DNA of 64,000 nucleotides from assembly GCA_963422445.2 (NCBI GenBank), contig OY729512.2:6138001-6202000 (forward strand). The letters run 5' to 3'. The position numbers and the translations under genes were made by a program. Origin of the DNA: G963422445 sp963422445 (GTDB lineage Bacteria > Pseudomonadota > Alphaproteobacteria > Thalassobaculales > Thalassobaculaceae). Shown here piece after piece: positions 28,049 to 37,929 of the stretch. Below the pieces are notes generated by a model. The model was not told the DNA's origin, ran no database searches, and saw only the letters and a program-made list of their open reading frames with translations. Position 1 is the first letter of the stretch, and every line of letters starts with the position of its first letter.

Positions 28049-28569
28049 CGGTTTCTTCCCTCAGCAAGCAGGACCGGGACGGTCCCGGAATTATCGTAGA
28101 TAGCCCATTCGTCGACCAGATCCCGATAGACGCGCTCGAAGTTGCGCCATCCCGCATGGAACCGCCGACGGACGACCGTTTCAGGCACATCGTGGCCGCC
28201 TTCCAGCACTCGCTGCCGGACGCGGGCGATCGCCATGTCCGGCGTCGGCAGCCGCAGGAAGAACAGCTTTACGCGATAGCCCTGTCCCCGCCAGAGGGGG
28301 AGCAACCGGGCATGGCCGCGCCCGCTCAGGGTCGTCTCGAACGCGAAGGTCTCGCCCCTGGCCGCATATCCGTGAATCGTCTCGATCATCAGACGCCCGG
28401 CCCGGAACGCGACCGAAGACGGCCGAAACGGACTCAACCCTGCGGCGATGGAGTCCGCGTTAACGAAGATCGGGCAATCCGCTTCGTTCGGCAGGAACTC
28501 TGTCGCGAAGGTCGTCTTTCCCGCCCCGTTCGGCCCGGCAATGACCAGAATCTTCCTCTCCGGCGTCAT
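28045..28569 (-). CDS. Zeta-toxin-like P-loop kinase
   Basis: 174 residues. P-loop 'GPNGAGKTTFA' at residues 13-23, 'FVNADSIAAGLSPF' (substrate-binding Asp), 'FAFETTLSGRGH' and the C-terminal 'GGHDVPETVVRRRF' are typical of zeta/PezT-like kinases, which phosphorylate UDP-GlcNAc precursors in characterised members. It overlaps the helicase gene upstream by 4 bp and its small partner downstream by 4 bp, so it is made as part of the defence operon rather than as a free-standing module. Confidence 0.85.
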   Translation of the reverse strand: MTPERKILVIAGPNGAGKTTFATEFLPNEADCPIFVNADSIAAGLSPFRPSSVAFRAGRLMIETIHGYAARGETFAFETTLSGRGHARLLPLWRGQGYRVKLFFLRLPTPDMAIARVRQRVLEGGHDVPETVVRRRFHAGWRNFERVYRDLVDEWAIYDNSGTVPVLLAEGRNR

Positions 28570-30500
28570 GCGTCGGCTCTCGCATCGAGCAATCTTGCGC
28601 CATGGGTCGGATTCGGTCTGGCAGGACCGAGCTCATCGACGAAACGTGAGGTGATCGTAGAAACATTCTGTCCGTAACCGGTTATCCGTACTTGAAGGCG
28701 ATGGGCCAATGGCCGAGGCAGATTTGTGACGCTCGACAAAATCAGCGTGTCGCGTGAACGGGTCAATGCAACGTAGAACAGCCGCCGTTGCTCTTCGAGA
28801 GTCCTGTTCTTCTCCGCTTGGGTCAGTGAGTCATCGACATGTGGGACCAGTCCCTCAACGCAGCCCATAACTACGACGAGATCGGCGGTCAGGCCCTTCG
28901 ATTTGTGCAGGCTCATGACTCGTACGTAGTCGACATCCGTAGGCAGTTCCGGTTGGGTAATGCTTGTGCGGAGTATGTCCAGAAGGGCCCTGGAGTCAGC
29001 GTCTCCGGGAAGCCCGGAGGCCAGCTCGCGAAGCTCCCCGAAATCAGGGTCATCTTCTGGAAACAGCGCATCGACCAAATCCCGGCCAATCAACCCGTCA
29101 AGATATTGCAACCGCTCTTGAAGTTCAACGAGTTTGGATCGGAGAGAGCCGCCATATGGCAAAGGAACGCACCCGTCTCGAATGTCGGCAATAACGTCAC
29201 CCAAGTCCTGGTTGGATTGGTTGCACAACTCGCGAACCCGTGCCCAAGCAGGCTCTCGGAGGTTTTGGTTGCCGAAACCGCACCAGCAGCGGAGTGCTGT
29301 CGCGTCCATCGGATCAGCGGCCAGCGTCAACAGGGTAAACGCCTGTTGCTTCTTGCTATCGTCTGCGCTCTTCGGATCGCCTTCGAGAGCCTGTTCCCGA
29401 AAGAAGCTGTGGGCGGGGATATCGATCGCGTTCAGAGCGTCGCGAACCGCATAGCCAAATGCCCGGCGTGGAGCGAGAACGAGAATTCGACCGGGCTGAA
29501 CACACCCTTCAGCGATGCGCTGTTGAATGAACCGGGCCAGTCCATCCGCCTCGGCCTCGATGCTCGGCCATTGGACGATACGGACTTCTCCCCGGCCCTT
29601 TCCCACGTGCGGCAACAGAACTCGATTCGTTCTCTGGTTATTATGCCCGATCAGTTCGTTGGCCAAGTCGACAATCGCGGTCGGGCATCGCCGGCATATG
29701 TCCAACGTTTTATCCTCGGTTCCGGCATGTCTCAGGTGAAAATCTTCGATCCCTTCGGGATGAGCGTGCTTGAAGGAATAGATCGATTGATCTTCGTCGC
29801 CGATGATCATGAAGTTCGCGCTCCTGGCAAGCAGACCGATGAGCTCCTGCTCGGCGGCGTTCAGATCCTGATACTCGTCAACAAATATGTGTTCAAACTT
29901 GTCCAGATGCCGGGACACCGGGTTGTTTCGAAGATAGCGCAGAGCTTCCGGCACGAGCTCGCCGATCAACATGGCACGATGAAAGCGCAGCCAATCAAGA
30001 AGGGCGGCATGGAACGCCCTGTCCGTCGGATCGATCGGCCAGCCTGGCTGCTCGTCCTGGAGTCGCGCCCACGCCGCCTCGAAGTCTTTGAGAAGTCTTC
30101 GCCTTTCGTGGATGTCTCCAAAATTGCCGCTCCCCACATCCTCCAGGAGAAACCTTTGCTCGAAATCCATCAGAGGTCGAGGAACGCGACCGGTCGCGGC
30201 CAGCACTTCATCTCGCATGAGGATTCCGAAACAATGGCCGTGGATGGTGGTCGTCTCGACTTCTCCCGCTCCGGGCGCGTTCAGCGCAATGACGGCTTCT
30301 TTCAGATCGGCCGCTGCCGTTCGCGTGAACGTACACACAAGTATCCGCTTCGGTGCGGTTCCCCGTTCGAGGAAACGTGCAATACGACGCATCAACGTAA
30401 AGGTCTTGCCGGTGCCGGGACCGGCGCGAACGCGAAGGGGCGATGTGTCGGACCCGGCGATATGAAGAGCATCGCCACCCAAGTCGTCGTTCCACGGCAT
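28566..30500 (-). CDS. UvrD/Rep-family superfamily 1 DNA helicase
   Basis: 644 residues from ATG 30500, which overlaps the stop of the SNF2 gene as TGATG. Helicase motifs: I 'AGPGTGKTFTLMRR' (26-39), II 'FVDEYQDLNAAEQE', III 'IIGDEDQSIYSF', V 'VMSLHKSKGLTADLV' and VI 'FYVALTRSRDTL'. No nuclease domain is visible at the C-terminus. A 3'-5' DNA-unwinding activity is expected. An SF1 helicase is not part of the standard BREX set, so its tight coupling to the SNF2 gene is unusual. Confidence 0.9.
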   Translation of the reverse strand: MPWNDDLGGDALHIAGSDTSPLRVRAGPGTGKTFTLMRRIARFLERGTAPKRILVCTFTRTAAADLKEAVIALNAPGAGEVETTTIHGHCFGILMRDEVLAATGRVPRPLMDFEQRFLLEDVGSGNFGDIHERRRLLKDFEAAWARLQDEQPGWPIDPTDRAFHAALLDWLRFHRAMLIGELVPEALRYLRNNPVSRHLDKFEHIFVDEYQDLNAAEQELIGLLARSANFMIIGDEDQSIYSFKHAHPEGIEDFHLRHAGTEDKTLDICRRCPTAIVDLANELIGHNNQRTNRVLLPHVGKGRGEVRIVQWPSIEAEADGLARFIQQRIAEGCVQPGRILVLAPRRAFGYAVRDALNAIDIPAHSFFREQALEGDPKSADDSKKQQAFTLLTLAADPMDATALRCWCGFGNQNLREPAWARVRELCNQSNQDLGDVIADIRDGCVPLPYGGSLRSKLVELQERLQYLDGLIGRDLVDALFPEDDPDFGELRELASGLPGDADSRALLDILRTSITQPELPTDVDYVRVMSLHKSKGLTADLVVVMGCVEGLVPHVDDSLTQAEKNRTLEEQRRLFYVALTRSRDTLILSSVTNLPRPLAHRLQVRITGYGQNVSTITSRFVDELGPARPNPTHGARLLDARADA

Positions 30501-33130
30501 CACGCTGCTCCATCGTCGGCTGCCGAAAGGATCTCGGTACTCGATATGACAACGCTCCCGCGCGCCTTGGCCAGAAGGCGGCCGAACGGATCGCGGACCT
30601 TGACCAGGCGGGGCCGGGGCGTGGCGCAGTCATAGACGACATAGAGCCAGTAGCGGCCGCGCAAATTGCAGGCTGCTGCCCATTCGTTTTCGCTCACCTC
30701 GATCGCGCCCGATCCGGCGCGGCCCTTGACCTCGATGGCGCGGTCTTCGGCCTGCCGATGCGGAGCGGCCGGGTATAGCGAGCGGAGATCGAAGCCCGGC
30801 CAGTCGCCGAGACCCTGGCGACGCGCCAGCGCCGGACGGGATACGTCCCGGACCGCGGCGCCGGCGGCCTCCTCATGGGCGCGGGCGAGTTCCATGGCCA
30901 CCGCCTCGATGTTCGAGTCGTGGCGTTGCCGTTCCTCCCGTTCCTCCGTCGGCAGAACCAGCGCATGGGCGATCATCTTCGCCTCGCCGGGTCCGATCAG
31001 GGACGCCTCCGCGTCCAGCGCCGCCAGACCGCGCCGCTTCTCCGCGACCAGGCGGTTCTGTTCCTCCTTCACGAGGGCAAGCTCCGCCTGCGCGCCGGCA
31101 TCGCCCCGGCGTGCCCCGGCGCTCACCCGCCCACGCTTCGCCATCAGCGCGGCGGTCTTGCCGTCGTAGCCGCGCGCGATCGAGCGGCGGCGTTCGGGCA
31201 GCGCCTCCCGGATGCGCGCGCGATGTTCCTCCGCCATGCCCAGCACGGTCTCCTGCAACCATTCCTCCGCACTCTCCTTCAGGCCGCCCGCCCGCCGGGC
31301 CAGCGGCACGCCGCCGGGCGCGATGCCGGGCGCGCCGCGCAGCAGCAGCAGATGTTCGGGCGGGCAAGGCGAAACGGCGCCGTCGGCCTCCTGGCGCAGC
31401 CCGATCGGGCGGGTCTCGACCGTCTCCGAACGCTCCCCGTCGCTGCGCAGGACCGAAACCCGGGCCAGATGAAAGAGATAGGATGCTTCCGCATGGGGAT
31501 CGACGAAGATCGCGCCCCGCCGCGCCTCCCCGCCGCAGCGCGCCAGCAGCGCGGCGCGGAAGCGTTCGAACACCGGCTCGCCGGGATGCATCCAGATGGC
31601 GTTGCCGTCGCTATCCGGTCGATCGACCGTCAGGCGGCCGCGCATCCCCTCGGGATAGATCTCCATCGCGCCGCGCACATCGTCGGCGGCGCGCGCGCGT
31701 TCGGGCGCGAGGTCGAAGACGCCGCCCGTATCACCCTCCAGCCGCAGGTCGATCAGCGGGGCGGCGGTCTCGACGAAACGGCGGACATAGCCGGGGAGCA
31801 GGCGGCGATACCGCTCGCGCTCCATGGCCGCGTTGATCTCGGGAAGGCGGCTGCGCACCTCGCCGCCGCCACACAGGGCGCGGTCGTGCTCGTCGATCGC
31901 CGCCACCCGCTCGGGCGTCAGGCGGCGGTCGAGCGCCTCGATGGCGGCGCGCGCGCCGTCTTCCGTCGCCGCCTTCTCCAGATAGTCCTTGACCGGCATG
32001 TTCTCGAACAGCCGCCCGACGACATCGAATACCTTGTCCGAACGCAGCTGCTTGCGGATCGCCTCGAGCTTGTCCAGAAGCACCCTGAGCACCCGCCCCT
32101 CGCGGGTCTCTCCGGCGACCAGATTGACGATGACCACCGGGTCGCGCGTCTGGCCGTAGCGGTGGATACGCCCCATCCGCTGTTCGAGGCGCGCCGGGTT
32201 CCAGGGCACGTCGTAGTTCGCCATCAGCCAGCAGAATTGGAGGTTGATGCCCTCGCCGGCAGCATCGGTCGCGACGAGATAGCGGGCGCCGCCCCGATCC
32301 ACCGGGCGTCGGAACAGATCGACCTGGGCCTCGCGCTCGCGATAGTCAAGTCCGCCATGAATCAGGGCCACCTGTCCGGTGAAGCCGAGCCCCTCCAGGC
32401 GGCGCACCAGGAACTCCGCCGTGTCGCGGTGTTCGGTGAAGACGATGAGTTTCTCCTGCGCAAAATCGGAATCGTCCATGACCGCACGCAGCTTCTCGAA
32501 CTTGGAGTCCTCGCCGGTTTCGGCGAGGCGGCGCGCCTGGGAGAGAAGGGCTTCGACTTCATCCCGCTCTTCCCGAAGCTCCGCGAGAGTGATTGCGGCA
32601 AGGCCGCCAAGGGCCGTCTCCTCGAACGCTTCGTGCCCCTCTTGTTCGCCTCCCTCGCCGGCGTCCTCATCCGCGGTTCGGGCCTCGAAGAAGTCGGGCG
32701 TGTCGGCGATGCCCGTCTGGCGCCGCTCCAGCTCGTCGGCGCGGTCGGCGCAAACCAGCGCGATAGCCTCGTCGAGCCGGTCGAGACGACGCTCGAACGA
32801 GCGCATCAACGCGTATGTGGAGCTGGCGAGGCGGCGCTGGAACACGCCCATGGCGAGACGCGCCGCGTTTCGGTTCAGAACGCGCGCCTTGTTGTAGGTC
32901 TCGGCGATATAGCGCGTCGTCGCGTCATAGAGTTCCTGCTCCTCCGGGTTCAGCGCATAGCTCAGCGTATCGCAGTTCCGCTGCGGGTAGAGCGGCCGGC
33001 CGTCGAAGCGGACCATCTCTTCCTTGGTGCGGCGGATGAAGTGACGGCGGCGCTGCGCCTCGGGGAATGCCGCGAACGCATCGAAGGTCGCGAGCGCGTC
33101 CGGCGCGAGAAGACGCCAGAGGCAGTAATA
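30500..33130 (-). pseudogene. SNF2-type helicase with DUF3883, C-terminal part (split by IS630)
   Basis: About 875 codons continuing the gene that starts at 35287. After the IS630 junction it reads 'YYCLWRLLAPDALATF', then the SF2 C-terminal motifs 'ATDAAGEGINLQF' (V) and 'QRMGRIHRYGQTRDP' (VI). A charged coiled region follows, and the end has 'AIEVKGRAGSGAIEVSENEW' with 'CNLRGRYWLYVVYDC', the DUF3883 fold. SNF2 + DUF3883 matches BrxHII-like helicases. The reading is otherwise open, so precise loss of the IS would restore a helicase of about 1190 residues. A short product from the internal start may still be made. Confidence 0.88.
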
Positions 33131-34349
33131 CCAAGCGCGCTCCAAATTGACTCACCATCCCAATATGTTGGGGTGACGGTCCGGACGACCTTCATAGACT
33201 GTGGTGATCGACTCACCAGCGCCGGAGGATGACGATGAGTGCGGCAACGCCGATAACCTGGACGGCACACACAGCGGACGAGCTCCACGCGCTTTCGAGG
33301 CACTGCGGGGACGCGAAGCAAGCGTCGCGCGCGCGTGCGCTCGCCATGATCATGGAGGGTGCGTCTCGCACGGAGGCGGCTCGGGCGCAGGGCATGGAGC
33401 TTCAAATCCTGCGCGACTGGGTGTTGCGCTACAACACGGAGGGCTTCGACGGCCTCGCGGATCTCCCGCGCGGCGGGAGCGAGGGCCGGTTGACGGACGC
33501 GCAGATCGCCGAGATCGGCGCCTGGATCGAGGCGGGTCCCGAGCTTGAGCGGGACGGTGTGACGCGCTGGCGCGTTCAGGACATCTTACGGAAAATCGAG
33601 GAGGCCTTCGGGGTCATCTATACGGAGAGCGGTGCCCGTATGATGCTCCGAAGGGCCGGGTTTCGCTTTGTCTCGGGGCGGCCGGTCCACCCCAAAGCCG
33701 ACGCGGAGCGGCAGAGGTCGTTCGTGGCGGAGTTCGAGGCACAGTTGACGTCGGCGCTCAGCTCTGAGGCGCTGGCGGGTCCGATAGAAATCTGGTTCCA
33801 GGACGAAGCGCGCATCGGCCAGAAGGGGATGACGACACGGGTCTGGGCGAATGGGAAGCAGCGTCCGCGCATCCTGCGCGACCATCGCTATGGCTACGTC
33901 TATCTGTTCGGCGCCACCTGCGCAGAGCGCGGCGTCGGCATCGCCCACGTGGCGGACAGGGCGAACACGGCGTCGATGAACGAGCATCTGGCGGCGATCG
34001 GCGCGGCCGTGGCGCCGGGTGCGCACGGCGTGATTGTGCTGGACGGGGCGGGCTGGCATCGCTCGGGCGACCTTCTCGTTCCCCCCAACCTGACGCTCGT
34101 GCATCTGCCGCCCTACAGTCCGGAACTCAATCCGATGGAGCAGATCATTCTGTTCCTGAAATCGAACCGCTTCGCCAACCGCGTGTTCAAGGATGTCTCC
34201 GCCCTGAGGGACGCCTGCTGGACGGGGTGGCAATGGCTGACCGACCAGCCCGACGTCATCACCAATACGACCCGGCGCAGCTGGGCCGTAGCCCCATCGT
34301 GCTGATCCCGATGCCTCACTGTATCGGTTCATATGACTTGCGTTTGGTA
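33131..34349. mobile_element. IS630-family element inside the SNF2 helicase gene
   Basis: About 1.2 kb. Its ends are short inverted repeats, CCAAGCGC at the left and CCAAACGC (complement) at the right, bounded by TA-rich bases (GTAATA left, TATAATA right). This fits the TA target of IS630/Tc1 elements; the exact border is uncertain by one or two bases. On the two sides the helicase reads 'MGKDFPYY' and 'YYCLWRLLAP'. The transposase is intact and runs against the operon. Confidence 0.87.
33235..34305 (+). CDS. IS630-family transposase
   Basis: 356 residues. The second ATG (33235) is preferred because GGAGG at 33224-33228 abuts the first. An N-terminal HTH includes 'ASRTEAARAQGMELQILRDW'. The DDE core is 'IWFQDEARIGQKG' (D), 'VIVLDGAGWHRS' (D) and 'LPPYSPELNPMEQI' (E). 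No break is seen, so the element is probably active and can excise or move. Confidence 0.92.
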   Translation: MSAATPITWTAHTADELHALSRHCGDAKQASRARALAMIMEGASRTEAARAQGMELQILRDWVLRYNTEGFDGLADLPRGGSEGRLTDAQIAEIGAWIEAGPELERDGVTRWRVQDILRKIEEAFGVIYTESGARMMLRRAGFRFVSGRPVHPKADAERQRSFVAEFEAQLTSALSSEALAGPIEIWFQDEARIGQKGMTTRVWANGKQRPRILRDHRYGYVYLFGATCAERGVGIAHVADRANTASMNEHLAAIGAAVAPGAHGVIVLDGAGWHRSGDLLVPPNLTLVHLPPYSPELNPMEQIILFLKSNRFANRVFKDVSALRDACWTGWQWLTDQPDVITNTTRRSWAVAPSC

Positions 34350-35287
34350 TAATAGGGAAAGTCCTTGCCCATATGCGGCGTCGCGGTCAGCAGCAGGATG
34401 TTCGGCGCCGACCAGCCGAGCCGCCAGCGCTCTTCGTCTACAGGCAGGCCGGCCAATGCCTCGGCGAGACGGTAGCGGTCGGTCTTGCGGACATGGGAAT
34501 CCCGGTCACGGTCGGCGGCCAGCTTGTGGGCCTCGTCGAACACCACGAGATCGTAGGGGCGCACCTCGCCGCAAGCCGCCGCCTCGCGCATCAGCCCGAA
34601 CATGCGCTCGCCGGCCAGCGTGTCGATGCTGACGATGAGGCGGTCGCTCTCCGGGCCGACGAACGGGTTCCCGGTGCGGGCGTCGGAACCGCTTACGATG
34701 CGGAAGGGGAGACGGAACAGCGTACGCATCTCGCGTTCCCAGTTGCCGACCAATCCCGCCGGCGGAACGACGAGAACGCGCGAGACAAGACGGCGCGCCA
34801 GCATCTCACGGAGGTAGAGCCCCGTCATGATCGTCTTGCCGGCGCCGGCGTCGTCAGCAAGCAGAAACCGCAGCGGCGACTGGCCGAGCATGTTCTCGTA
34901 GACGGCGATACGCTGGTGCGGCAAGGGGTCGATCGAGGATATCTCGGCAGCGAAGGCCGGGTTGGAGAGGTGGCCGTAGGCGAGACGGGTCGCCTCGGCG
35001 ACCGCAGCCATCGCCTCCGGTTTCGCCGCGAAGTCGAGTGCCGGCGCCGCCGAAGCGGCAACCGGTTCGGCCCGCCGCATCGATGCCAGAACCTCGGCCT
35101 CCAGATCGACGATCCGTCGCCATGCCAGACGCCTTGGGATCGACTGGCCATTCTCCCATCGGTTCACCGTCGCGAACGACACGCCGATGCGCTCCGCCAT
35201 ACGCATCTGCGTCAGCCCGAGCCGTTCCCGCAAATCCTTGACTCGGGCGGAGCAATCGTCGGGAACGTCATTGCCTGCACGTCGCAT
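34350..35287 (-). pseudogene. HTH-SNF2 helicase, N-terminal part (split by IS630)
   Basis: Start ATG 35287, preceded by GGAG. Residues 12-65 form a lambda-repressor-type HTH ('ERLGLTQMRMAERIGVSFAT' then 'NRWENGQSIPRRLAW'). The SF2 N-terminal lobe follows: 'PHQRIAVYENML', P-loop 'ADDAGAGKTIMTG', 'LVVFDEAHKLAADRD' and 'LLLTATPHMGKD', where the IS630 cuts in. An HTH fused to a SNF2 defence helicase suggests that the helicase can regulate its own operon or dock at specific sites. First gene of the leftward operon. Confidence 0.87.
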
Positions 35288-35313
35288 CGCCCACTCCGGG
35301 TAGAAACCATGCG

Positions 35314-35341
35314 AGTATACACGAGAAAGAGGGAATAACAA
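35314..35341 (-). promoter_or_regulatory. Sigma-70-like promoter of the defence operon
   Basis: On the minus strand TTGTTA (35341-35336) and TATACT (35319-35314) are separated by 16 bp, close to the consensus. The -10 ends 26 bp before the helicase ATG at 35287, leaving a short leader with the GGAG site. Confidence 0.6.
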
Positions 35342-35353
35342 TTGCGATAAGGC

Positions 35354-35364
35354 GTATGCTATAC
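35354..35364. promoter_or_regulatory. Palindrome upstream of the operon promoter (possible operator)
   Basis: GTATGCTATAC is an exact inverted repeat around a 3-bp centre, 13 bp upstream of the -35. GTATAC recurs at 35316-35321 over the -10. The pair is a reasonable operator for the HTH at the helicase N-terminus; this is inference only. Confidence 0.4.
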
Positions 35365-35632
35365 CACAAATATCCCAAGAGGACTTTCGCCATCATCGTG
35401 CGATGTGAGCGTCTCGCTGACGGCACCCATTTCGGCAGGCTCCAGGAGGGGATGTTTGCGAGATGGGTAGGGCCGCCCGTCGCCGGGACCGGGTACAGCC
35501 GAACTGTTCATCGCCGGCAACCGCTCGCCGACAACGCGAGGCATCGGCCACAAATTGGGAAGAGCCATGTCGAGCGTATTCGGTCAGCCTCCGGCCGGCG
35601 GCCGTGGCTCATGTCCGGATGCAAATTCTGCG

Positions 35633-36480
35633 CTACAGGATATCGGCCGCGATGCTGTCGGCGACCCGCGCGGTGGCTTCGTACATTGAGCCCCGGGCCA
35701 GATGGGCATAGCGCGCCGTGGTCTCGACATGGGCGCGCGGTCAGGCTCTCGCCGAGCGCCAGCGCACGGGATGCAAGGCTGTGCCGGCAGTCGTGAATCC
35801 GGACATCCCCGAGCTTCGCCCGCTCGCGGACGAGGCGCCAGTGACGGTCGATGCAGTACAGCCGTTCGCCCGTCTTCCGGCCCTGGATGACCCAGGGGTT
35901 GCCATCGCTGCGTGGAATGCCCGCGAGCACCCGCACGGCCTCGGGCGACAGGGACACGGTTCGCGCCCCCGTCTTGGTTTCGGCGAGATGCAGTTCCATG
36001 GCTTCTATGTCCTGTCAGCGCAGCGTCAGGATCTCGTTCTTCCGGCAACCGGTCAGCATCGGGAGCCGGATCGCCGCGGCGGCGTGCACCGGAACGGCGC
36101 CGCCCAGCTCGGCCTCGTCGAGCGCGCGCCCGAGCCGGCGGAACTCGGCCGCGGTGAGGAACCGCTCGCGCGGCTGCTCCCGGTACTTGATCTGGCGCCG
36201 GCACACATTGCTTGCTTCGGGCATCAACCCCCAGGACTCGGCCGTGTTGAACATCCGCGACAGGAGGTCAAGCGTCCGGTTCGCCATCGCCGGCGTCGTC
36301 CATATCGCGTAGTGGAGGTCGCGCACGTGCTCGCGCCGCACGCTCCCGATCAGCAGCTTCCCAAGCGTCGGCACGATGTGCCTCTCCGCCCATCGGCGGT
36401 AGCCGTCGGGCTGGCCCCGGCGGCGCATTCGGGCTGCCTCCCGCCGTCTCCGCCCTGCGCTACGGCGCCGGGGCCGGTCG
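35633..36480 (-). pseudogene. Tyrosine integrase 2, N-terminally truncated and decayed
   Basis: Follows integrase 1 in the same frame without a stop: 'RWAERHIVPTLGKLLIGSVR', 'HVRDLHYAIWTTPAMANRTL' and 'MLTGCRKNEILTLR' (first catalytic Arg) lead to a TGA near 36015. A Trp codon is expected there (LRWQD in relatives). It resumes with 'MELHLAETKTGARTVSLSPE' and 'VRIHDCRHSLASRALALGES' (HxxR box), then is shifted and shortened before 'SMYEATARVADSIAADIL' and the stop at 35633. The N-terminal DUF4102 domain is missing. Confidence 0.82.
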
Positions 36481-37623
36481 TTCGCAAAGATGTCGGCCGC
36501 AATGCTGTCCGACACCCGCACCGCCGAGTCGTGTACCGAGTCCTTCGCCAGATGGGCATAGCGCGCGGTCGTCTCGACCTGCGTATGGCCGAGCAGGCGC
36601 CCGATCATCGGCAGCGATTCGCCGAGCGCCAGCGCGCGCGAGGCAAACGAATGACGGCAGTCATGAAGCCGCACGTCCTTCAGCCCGGCGCGCCGGCACA
36701 CCTCGTCCCAGGGGTCGTTGAGATTGCGCATGGGCCTTCCCCTAACCTTGCCCGGAATGACGAACGGGTTGCCCTCGACCCGGGGAAGCGCCGCGAGCAC
36801 CTCCGCCGCCTCCCGCGACAGCGCGATCGTCCGCGGGCCGACCTTGGTGTCCGGAAGCCGCAGCTCCCGCGCCTCCAGGTCCACCTCGTCCCACCGCAGG
36901 TTCAGGATCTCGCCCTTGCGGCAGCCGGTCAGCAGCAGCAGCCGAATCGCGGGCACCGCCGAGGGGAACACCGATCCGTCCGCCTCCGCCTCGGCCAGCA
37001 CCCGCCCCAGGCGCCGGTATTCCTCGCGCGTCAGAAACCGCTCGCGCCGATGCTCCTTGTATCTGCGAACCGAGCGGCACGGGTTGCGCCGCGGCGGCGT
37101 CATGCCCCAGCCCTCCGCCAATTTGAACATCCTGGCCAGAACGCCCACCGTCTGGTTGGCCTGGTACGGCTTGTCCCGCATCTTGTAGTGCAGCGCCGAC
37201 ACGTGGGAGCGGTCCACCGCCGAGAGCGCGAGATGGCCCAGCTCGGGGACGATGTAGTGCCTGACGACCCGCCCGAAGGTCTCGACCGTGTTCGCACGAC
37301 AGTTCACCTCCACGTGCGCCGTCATGTAGCGCTCGGCGAGATCCGCCACCCTGGGCTCCCGCGCGGGCGGCGCCGGCGCCGGGTCGAGGCCGCGCTTGAT
37401 GCGGTCGATCATGACCACCGCTTTCCGACGTGCGCCCCGGACGTCCATATCTCCGTGCCGCCCGACCACGGCGCGCCTGGACGATGTAGACTTTGCGGCC
37501 CGTGCGGTACACGCGCACCCCGAAGCCGGGCAGATCGCGGTCCCAGAACATCGCGTCGCGCGCCCCGGTCGACAGCGCGTCCAAGCTCCGCATGGTGAGC
37601 TTGACGGCAACTCTGGCAGGCAT
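36480..37623 (-). pseudogene. Tyrosine integrase 1, frameshifted, fused in frame to integrase 2
   Basis: Starts at ATG 37623 ('MPARVAVKLTMRSLDALSTG') with the DUF4102-type N-terminus 'FWDRDLPGFGVRVYRTGRK'. Near 37465 the frame changes by one base to 'RAVVGRHGDMDVRGARRKAV'. The catalytic part is complete: 'LLTGCRKGEILNLRW', 'VRLHDCRHSFASRAL', 'LLGHTQVETTARYAHLA'. No stop occurs at the normal end; the frame runs straight into integrase 2, so the pair looks like an unequal tandem duplication. Probably the integrase of an earlier island insertion. Confidence 0.83.
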
Positions 37624-37929
37624 GTCGCTCTCCTCGGATGGGCCGGCCCAATCCCCATGGGCGGCGTCGCCGCCATCACCGCGTGACCGAACGAACGCTT
37701 TCCCTCCTGCGCTGGACGGGTCCGAAACATGCGGAAGCAAATCGCAACCGACTGAACCTGTTCGAATGTCCATGAAAGCGCATCCTCGCCGCAGATGCAA
37801 GCACCTTGGCAAGGAAGAAGAATAGAGATACGACAGTAAAAACAGCTATCTAAGATACATCCGTCCGCTCGTGCGCCCCATCCCCCGGATGCTCCAGAGC
37901 TGACCCATTTTACATTATCTAAGGCACTA
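37624..37929. other. Intergenic region upstream of integrase 1
   Basis: About 300 bp. It contains AT-rich patches (37808-37858 and 37905-37935) with two related blocks, TATCTAAGATAC and TTATCTAAGGCA, which could be a recombinase binding or att region. No gene was recognised. Confidence 0.35.

Noticed and set aside
17210..35341. Call of a complete type-3 BREX
   Set aside because: No PglZ-type alkaline phosphatase, BrxA or BrxF was found in any frame of the region.
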